The position numbers and the translations under genes were made by a program. Below the pieces are notes generated by a model, which was not told the origin of the DNA, made no database searches, and saw nothing but the letters and a program-made list of their open reading frames with translations. From the NCBI GenBank assembly GCA_035249465.1, contig DATFGL010000271.1, forward strand, positions 1-10,186: a DNA stretch of 10,186 nt. The letters are read 5' to 3'. Below, piece by piece: positions 7,701 to 10,186 of the stretch. Each line of letters opens with the position of its first letter. The first letter of the stretch is position 1. This DNA is from 66-474 sp035249465 (GTDB taxonomy: Bacteria; Pseudomonadota; Gammaproteobacteria; Xanthomonadales; Rhodanobacteraceae).

Positions 7701-7764
7701 CACGCTTCGGCGGAAGGGTTTCGTTCGGGCTGCTGCGGTGTTGCATCCGCGATCGATCAAACAC
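4717..7764 (-). CDS. SNF2-family DEAD/DEAH-box ATPase (Swi2/Snf2 helicase-like)
   Basis: This is a 1015-residue SNF2-type double-stranded DNA translocase; family members remodel protein-DNA complexes or RNA polymerase. The motor lies at ~550-985: DDMGLGKT (576-583, Walker A), APTSLIPNW (607-615), LDEAQ (673-677, Walker B/DEAQ form), TGTPLEN (702-708), LLFSQF (867-872), a GVGLNLTAAD stretch (923-932) and QAADRAHRIGQ (948-958, arginine finger). All key residues are present. Residues 1-~545 are not recognised beyond a vague likeness to the bacterial SNF2-associated region. They contain only one Cys (C340), so the SWIM zinc finger found in many bacterial SNF2 proteins is absent. The start may be GTG 7764 or ATG 7746 (MQHRSSPNE); neither has a strong ribosome binding site. 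It stands as a single gene after a 152-base gap from gpsA. Its cellular role and partners are unknown. Confidence 0.92.
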   Translation of the reverse strand: MFDRSRMQHRSSPNETLPPKRATATGAPLPAAWSRLIDAADATASVPSGQVPTLGFLLELLQDEPALSRLEVAPVLLETVAKGRLGRAVPLDSKQLLGSALPDAETRLAASVLGVPQTQRKGRSYAHLAGPFGDALLREILADAPSLLGGVAGLRLSLGKPRPLEWEWQLERDGRQRLLPKLPAHQRLIRVGGLWYLDAERAELGPLDGDAAEMALIDAPPLAPEHAEPLAARVAASPWAARIPAPQAFAAVQRADLAPKPVMIFQALTRHARIGAGTPPLAYTRLAFDYGSDRLPGRGGEAIVRRVRNGKLVEIVRKRAEELATMERLESFGLAPAVDCEGLPWDMADALPEDAWVFPGKGYAGALEVNTPARWLGLREKLEAEGFAVEYASSFPFEVLEGPPRWYGVAHVDDGGEAFEFEMGIEVEGKRVNLLPTVARALSERTLSLSAPENETKDAVWYAPVDDRRRVAVPLATLRKLLAPLAEYLTHPRDKLRLPRVQAGRLEEFEGALPKNGKLDAPKDLTGFTTRLREAAEHASDAVPEALNAELRPYQREGLRWLNALADAGLGGVLADDMGLGKTVQMLAHVLALKQSSALTQPALIVAPTSLIPNWQSEIERFAPSLKVLTLHGPERVKSFDRLAGHDAILTSYALLPRDLAVLREQPFALVVLDEAQQVKNPRTQARRALLSISAKRRVCMTGTPLENHLGELWSQVDLAVPGLLGDEGSFRRHYRIPIERQADADCQARLNHRIAPFILRRTKAQVARELPEKTEIARRVVLSGKQRELYDALRVSLGDEVREVVRQRGLEHSGIIVLDALLKLRQTCCDPRLVKLESARGVRESAKLELLMDMLPDLLSEGRRVLLFSQFTEMLALIARELNRRHLQYVTLTGDTRDRAEPVRKFQDGEVPLFLLSLKAGGVGLNLTAADTVIHYDPWWNPAAETQAADRAHRIGQDKPVFVYRLICADTVEERIEDLKARKAELALAVLEGGGTRDKLKFDEDDLNALFAAD

Positions 7765-7776
7765 TCAAAAGGCCCA

Positions 7777-7782
7777 AGCATA
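7777..7782 (-). promoter_or_regulatory. Possible -10 element upstream of the SNF2 gene
   Basis: Read on the minus strand, TATGCT matches four of six -10 positions and lies 12 bases before GTG 7764 and 30 before ATG 7746. That spacing favours ATG 7746 as the translated start or a very short leader for the GTG. No good -35 box is found 17 bases upstream; the place is occupied by an 18-base palindrome at 7794-7811. Confidence 0.25.
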
Positions 7783-7793
7783 CACGTACTTTT

Positions 7794-7811
7794 GCGATCA
7801 TCCATGATCGC
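7794..7811. repeat. Perfect 18-base palindrome upstream of the SNF2 gene
   Basis: GCGATCAT, then CC, then ATGATCGC gives eight perfectly complementary bases on each side. It lies 30 bases before the GTG start of the SNF2 gene and covers where a -35 box would be expected. Symmetry and place suit an operator for a dimeric regulator, but it could also form an RNA hairpin in readthrough from gpsA. A second palindrome, ACCTGG-CC-CCAGGT (7818-7831), and a repeat of CCAGGT (7837-7842) follow closely. The rest of the 152-base gap (7765-7916) has an imperfect hairpin at 7859-7883 but no clear terminator for gpsA. Confidence 0.45.
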
Positions 7812-7916
7812 TGCACCACCTGGCCCCAGGTTTCTGCCAGGTATTCGCCCAACGGAACGCCAGAACGGACTTCCTGTCCTGGCTTTTCGCAACAGCCGCT
7901 TCGAATCGGAGTTGTC

Positions 7917-8936
7917 CTAACCGAACAGGTTTTCCGGATACTCGGGCTTGCGCTCCCGAGCCAGCAGCGAATGCAGGGCGTCGGTGGGCGTCATCTCGCC
8001 GCGCAGCACGGCCTGCACGTGCTGCGAGATCGGCAGGTCGAGATCGTGGCGTGCGGCCAGCCGCATCACTTCATCGGCCGTGACGGCACCTTCGACCACC
8101 TGGCCGATGTCGGCCAGCGCCTGCTTGAGCGGCACCCCACGGCCCAGCGCGAAACCGAAGCGGTGATTGCGGGACAGGTCGCCGGTGCAAGTGAGCACCA
8201 GATCCCCCAGCCCGGCCAGGCCCATCAGCGTCTGCGGCCTGGCACCCAGCGCCGCGCCAAGACGCAGCATCTCGTTCATGCCGCGGGTGATCAGGCCGGC
8301 ACGCGCGTTGAGGCCCAGTTGCATGCCGTCGGCAACGCCCGTCGCCACGGCCAGCACGTTCTTCATCGCGCCGCCGAGTTCCGCGCCCAGCATGTCGTTG
8401 CCGGTGTAGGCACGAAAGGCGTTGCCGTGCAGCACCTCGGCCACGCGGTGCGCGAAGGCATCGTCGTCGGAATGAACCGTGACGGCGGTGGGCATACCGG
8501 CCGCGACCTCGCGCGCGAACGACGGGCCGGTCACGATCGCGGCGGGGGTGCCCGGCAAGTGCTCGGCCACCAGTTCGTGCAGGAAACGCCCCGTGCCGGG
8601 CTCGAAGCCCTTGGTCGCCCAGGCATAACCCGCAGCCGCCGGCAACAGCGGCGCGGCTTCGATCAGCACCTGCCGGAAGGCATCGCTCGGCACCGCGACC
8701 AGCACCATGTCGGCGCCGTGCAGCGCTCCGGCGAGATCCGGCACGCACGCCAGCTCCGCCGGCAGTTCGACATCCGGCAGATAGCGCTGATTGCGATGGC
8801 TGGCGGCGATGTCCGCCAGTGCGTCCGCATCCCGTCCCCACAGGCGGGTGGCGGTACCGTTGCTGCACAACAGCGCCGCCAGCGCGGTGCCCCACGATCC
8901 GGCGCCGAGTACGGCAACCGTCGCGCGAGTCGTCAT
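7917..8936 (-). CDS. gpsA: NAD(P)+-dependent glycerol-3-phosphate dehydrogenase
   Basis: GpsA is a cytosolic enzyme reducing dihydroxyacetone phosphate to sn-glycerol 3-phosphate, the backbone for phospholipid synthesis. The 339 residues equal the usual bacterial length. The Rossmann fingerprint GAGSWG is at 11-16, followed by ATKGFEPGT (107-115, Lys109 active-site region), GPSFAREVA (137-145), GAMKN (189-193, catalytic Lys192), and the substrate-binding GLGDL (242-246) with RNHRFG (257-262). All expected catalytic residues are present. The ATG at 8936 is chosen because it gives the canonical MTTRATVAVLGAGSWG opening; longer frames upstream only read secB out of frame. It begins four bases after the secB stop without a clear ribosome binding site, suggesting translational coupling. 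This keeps the secB-gpsA order known from E. coli, but cysE does not follow here. Confidence 0.97.
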   Translation of the reverse strand: MTTRATVAVLGAGSWGTALAALLCSNGTATRLWGRDADALADIAASHRNQRYLPDVELPAELACVPDLAGALHGADMVLVAVPSDAFRQVLIEAAPLLPAAAGYAWATKGFEPGTGRFLHELVAEHLPGTPAAIVTGPSFAREVAAGMPTAVTVHSDDDAFAHRVAEVLHGNAFRAYTGNDMLGAELGGAMKNVLAVATGVADGMQLGLNARAGLITRGMNEMLRLGAALGARPQTLMGLAGLGDLVLTCTGDLSRNHRFGFALGRGVPLKQALADIGQVVEGAVTADEVMRLAARHDLDLPISQHVQAVLRGEMTPTDALHSLLARERKPEYPENLFG

Positions 8937-8940
8937 GATT

Positions 8941-9435
8941 TCAGGCGTTGAGCGCCGGCCTGGCGTCGCCCTGCCCTTGCTGCTGGCGCTGCTGTTCGGC
9001 ATACAGGGCGTCGAAATTGATCGGCTGCAGCAGCAGCGGCGGGAAGCCGCCATTCAAGACGAGGTCGGAGACGACCTGGCGGGCATACGGAAACAGCACG
9101 TTCGGGCAATACGTGGCCAGGACGACCGAAAGGTTCTGCGGGTCGAAACCCGTGAACGAGAACACGCCGGCCTGGTGCACTTCGGCCAGGTATGCGGTGC
9201 GCTCGTTCAGGGTGCAGGTGACCGTCAGGGTCAACACCACTTCGTAATTGTCGCCCTCGACCGGCGCGGCCTTGTGGCTCAGGTTCAACTGGACCTGCGG
9301 CTGGCCCTCTTCCTGGAACACCTTGGGCGCATTGGGAACCTCGAACGAGACGTCGCGCGCGTAAATCTTCTGCAGCGCCATCTGCATCTGGGGGGCGGCT
9401 TGGCCGTTGCTCGGGGCCGGGGTCACTTCTGCCAT
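8941..9435 (-). CDS. secB: Protein-export chaperone SecB
   Basis: SecB is a cytosolic homotetrameric chaperone that keeps preproteins unfolded and hands them to SecA for Sec export. The 164 residues fit the family (E. coli 155). Conserved blocks are IYARDVSFEVPNAP (24-37), YEVVLTLTV (64-72), YCPNVLFPYAR (109-119) and the GGFPPLLLQPINFDALY stretch (129-145). The N-terminal ~18 residues and the Gln-rich C-terminal tail (148-164) are variable in the family. ATG 9435 is the only sensible start; on the minus strand GGAG lies 11 bases upstream, a little far. It leads the secB-gpsA operon and is divergent from rpmB; the grxC gene found before secB in E. coli is absent here. Its control sequences must lie in the 252 bases shared with rpmB. 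Confidence 0.97.
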   Translation of the reverse strand: MAEVTPAPSNGQAAPQMQMALQKIYARDVSFEVPNAPKVFQEEGQPQVQLNLSHKAAPVEGDNYEVVLTLTVTCTLNERTAYLAEVHQAGVFSFTGFDPQNLSVVLATYCPNVLFPYARQVVSDLVLNGGFPPLLLQPINFDALYAEQQRQQQGQGDARPALNA

Positions 9436-9513
9436 GTTCTTGCAAGCTCCGCTGGGAAAGGGTCAAAGATTGGGGATTGTCCCACACCCTCGGCCATCGT
9501 GCACGCGTTCCGA

Positions 9514-9542
9514 TTGCCTGAAAGCCCGTCTGCTGCTACATT
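9514..9542 (+). promoter_or_regulatory. Probable sigma-70 promoter of rpmB-rpmG
   Basis: TTGCCT (9514-9519) and TACATT (9537-9542) each match four of six consensus positions and are separated by the ideal 17 bases. Transcription would start near 9549 and give a leader of about 140 bases before rpmB. The opposite strand of this 252-base divergent region must also hold the secB promoter; the best -10 resemblance I see there is GACAAT near 9476-9481, without a good -35. Confidence 0.4.
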
Positions 9543-9579
9543 TAGCGGCTGCCTTCCAAGCCGGCCCGGCCTCCCGGGC

Positions 9580-9601
9580 GCCCCGCGACGCGACGCGGGG
9601 C
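9580..9601 (+). other. GC-rich hairpin in the rpmB leader
   Basis: GCCCCGCG (9580-9587) and CGCGGGGC (9594-9601) form a perfect eight-pair stem with a six-base loop, about 85 bases before the rpmB start. No T-run follows, so it is not an intrinsic terminator. Leaders of ribosomal protein genes are often regulatory, but no known leader motif is recognised here. Confidence 0.35.
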
Positions 9602-9687
9602 CGATGCGGCAAATCCGACACCTCGCGGGTCGCACAAGGTCGGGCCGAACTTCCGCGGGCCACGCGGATCACCATGAGGAGAATGCC

Positions 9688-9924
9688 ATGGCACGCGTAT
9701 GCCAGGTCACCGGTAAAGGTGTGAGCACCGGCAACAATGTCTCGCACGCCAACAACAAGACCCGCCGCCGCTGGCTGCCCAACCTGCACGAACGCCGGTT
9801 CTGGGTCGCGAGCGAGAACCGCTGGGTGAAACTGCGCGTATCCGGCAAGGCCCTGCGCACCATCGACAAGAACGGGATCGACGCCGTGCTCAGTGATCTG
9901 CGCGCACGCGGCGAAAAGGTGTAA
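9688..9924 (+). CDS. rpmB: 50S ribosomal protein L28
   Basis: This is a 78-residue large-subunit protein identical in length to E. coli L28. The opening MARVCQVTGKGVSTGNNVSH and the basic NNKTRRRWLPNLHERRFW block are typical. Only one cysteine (C5) is present, so this is the zinc-free form rather than the four-Cys type. The start is fixed by a strong AGGAG (9677-9681) six bases upstream. Two out-of-frame ATGs (9674 and 9683) lie just before it. The next gene, rpmG, starts 11 bases after the stop, with AGGAG overlapping the TAA, so the two form an operon, as in most gammaproteobacteria. Confidence 0.98.
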   Translation: MARVCQVTGKGVSTGNNVSHANNKTRRRWLPNLHERRFWVASENRWVKLRVSGKALRTIDKNGIDAVLSDLRARGEKV

Positions 9925-9935
9925 GGAGAACTCCC

Positions 9936-10100
9936 ATGGCAAGCAAACGCGACAAGATCCGCCTGACTTCGTCGGCCGGCACCGGCCACTTCTACACCAC
10001 CGACAAGAACAAGAAGAACACCCCGGACAAGATGGAGGTCAAGAAATACGACCCCGTCGTCCGCAAGCACGTGATCTACAAGGAAGGCAAGATCAAGTGA
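9936..10100 (+). CDS. rpmG: 50S ribosomal protein L33
   Basis: This is a 54-residue basic large-subunit protein (E. coli 55). It starts MASKRDKIRLTSSAGTGHFY and ends VRKHVIYKEGKIK. It has no cysteine, so it is the zinc-independent L33 type. AGGAG at 9924-9928, overlapping the rpmB stop, sits seven bases before ATG 9936. It is the second and apparently last gene of the rpmB-rpmG unit; its TGA stop is directly followed by a strong nested hairpin. Confidence 0.97.
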   Translation: MASKRDKIRLTSSAGTGHFYTTDKNKKNTPDKMEVKKYDPVVRKHVIYKEGKIK

Positions 10101-10140
10101 CGTTTTGGCCCGCGCGCTTCGCGCGGCTTTGCCAAAACGT
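10100..10140 (+). terminator. Nested hairpin after rpmG, possible terminator
   Basis: ACGTTTTGGC (10100-10109) and GCCAAAACGT (10131-10140) pair perfectly over ten bases. Inside them CCGCGCG (10110-10116) and CGCGCGG (10120-10126) pair over a three-base loop, leaving CTTT as a bulge. The stem begins on the last base of the rpmG stop codon. It lacks a following T-run, so it may end transcription only partly or may protect the 3' end; it may also belong to the adjoining repeat. Confidence 0.45.
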
Positions 10141-10165
10141 CATCCCCGCGAAGGCGGGGATCCAG
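10139..10165. repeat. Short dispersed palindromic repeat at window end
   Basis: ATCCCCGC (10142-10149) and GCGGGGAT (10154-10161) pair around a four-base loop, within the familiar frame GTC...CCAG. Copies of this kind (often translated by mistake as VIPAKAGIQ) are scattered between genes in many proteobacteria. The element adjoins the rpmG hairpin. Positions 10166-10186 hold nothing identifiable. Confidence 0.6.
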
Positions 10166-10186
10166 TGAAGAATGCCCGAACCCGCC

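Noticed and set aside
4124..7764. SNF2 and GFA genes as part of a defence island
   Set aside because: There is no nuclease, methylase, Zorya/DISARM-type partner or integrase nearby; the flanks are housekeeping genes, and the SNF2 layout is that of a common stand-alone bacterial protein.
7859..7883. Imperfect hairpin after gpsA as a terminator
   Set aside because: The stem is only 4+4 pairs with a four-base bulge, and on the gpsA strand no T-run follows; the TTTT nearby lies on the wrong side.
5638..7920. 760-codon open frame on the plus strand opposite the SNF2 gene
   Set aside because: It is antisense to a gene with complete SNF2 motifs. Its translation is Arg/Gln/Ala/His-rich with no recognisable domain, as expected from GC-rich codon use on the other strand.
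7224..8951. 575-codon plus-strand frame spanning the SNF2 5' end, the intergenic gap and gpsA
   Set aside because: It crosses two well-supported minus-strand genes and has no domain signal; it is an artefact of high GC.
8791..9924. 377-codon plus-strand frame ending in the L28 sequence
   Set aside because: Only its last 78 codons are real (rpmB from 9688, with a strong ribosome binding site). The rest is antisense to gpsA and secB and runs through the divergent control region.
9893..10168. 91-codon frame ending in VIPAKAGIQ
   Set aside because: It reads rpmG out of frame, and its end is the well-known false translation of a dispersed palindromic repeat.

Overview
The window is GC-rich chromosomal DNA (about two thirds G+C by eye). 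It looks like a gammaproteobacterium of the Xanthomonadales/Lysobacterales type (Rhodanobacteraceae or Xanthomonadaceae). The grounds are the adjacent secB-gpsA pair, the Cys-poor rpmB-rpmG pair, and small intergenic palindromic repeats of kinds common in that order. This placement is inference; no 16S or other marker is present.

Layout, left to right. (1) 82-3587, plus strand: a two-gene operon of mprF (aminoacyl-phosphatidylglycerol synthase/flippase) and a virJ/acvB-family periplasmic serine hydrolase, joined by an ATGA overlap. Relatives of this pair in Pseudomonas and Agrobacterium make and then hydrolyse aminoacylated phosphatidylglycerol. (2) 3641-4048, plus strand: a small DUF971 (GBBH-like N-terminal) protein, possibly read from a leaderless message. 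(3) 4045-4127: a compound palindromic repeat lying exactly between convergent genes and supplying the stop codon of each. (4) 4124-4609, minus: a GFA/CENP-V family zinc protein. (5) 4630-4703: a second, unrelated palindromic repeat. (6) 4717-7764, minus: a 1015-residue SNF2-type ATPase with a long N-terminal region of unknown function. (7) 7765-7916: a short structured intergenic stretch with several palindromes. (8) 7917-9435, minus: secB and gpsA in one operon. (9) 9436-9687: the divergent control region between secB and rpmB, with a plausible rpmB promoter and a GC-rich leader hairpin. (10) 9688-10100, plus: rpmB-rpmG (ribosomal proteins L28 and L33). They are followed by a nested hairpin and a third repeat type at the window end.

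The genes fall into independent units: envelope lipid charge (mprF-virJ), protein export and phospholipid precursor synthesis (secB-gpsA), translation (rpmBG), and single genes. Most content is ordinary housekeeping. The points most worth a second look are the palindromic repeat that ends two genes at once, the mprF-virJ lipid-modification cassette, the uncharacterised N-terminal half of the SNF2 protein, and the palindromes upstream of it. I see no mobile element with a transposase, no CRISPR array, no tRNA or rRNA, and no clearly new multi-gene system.
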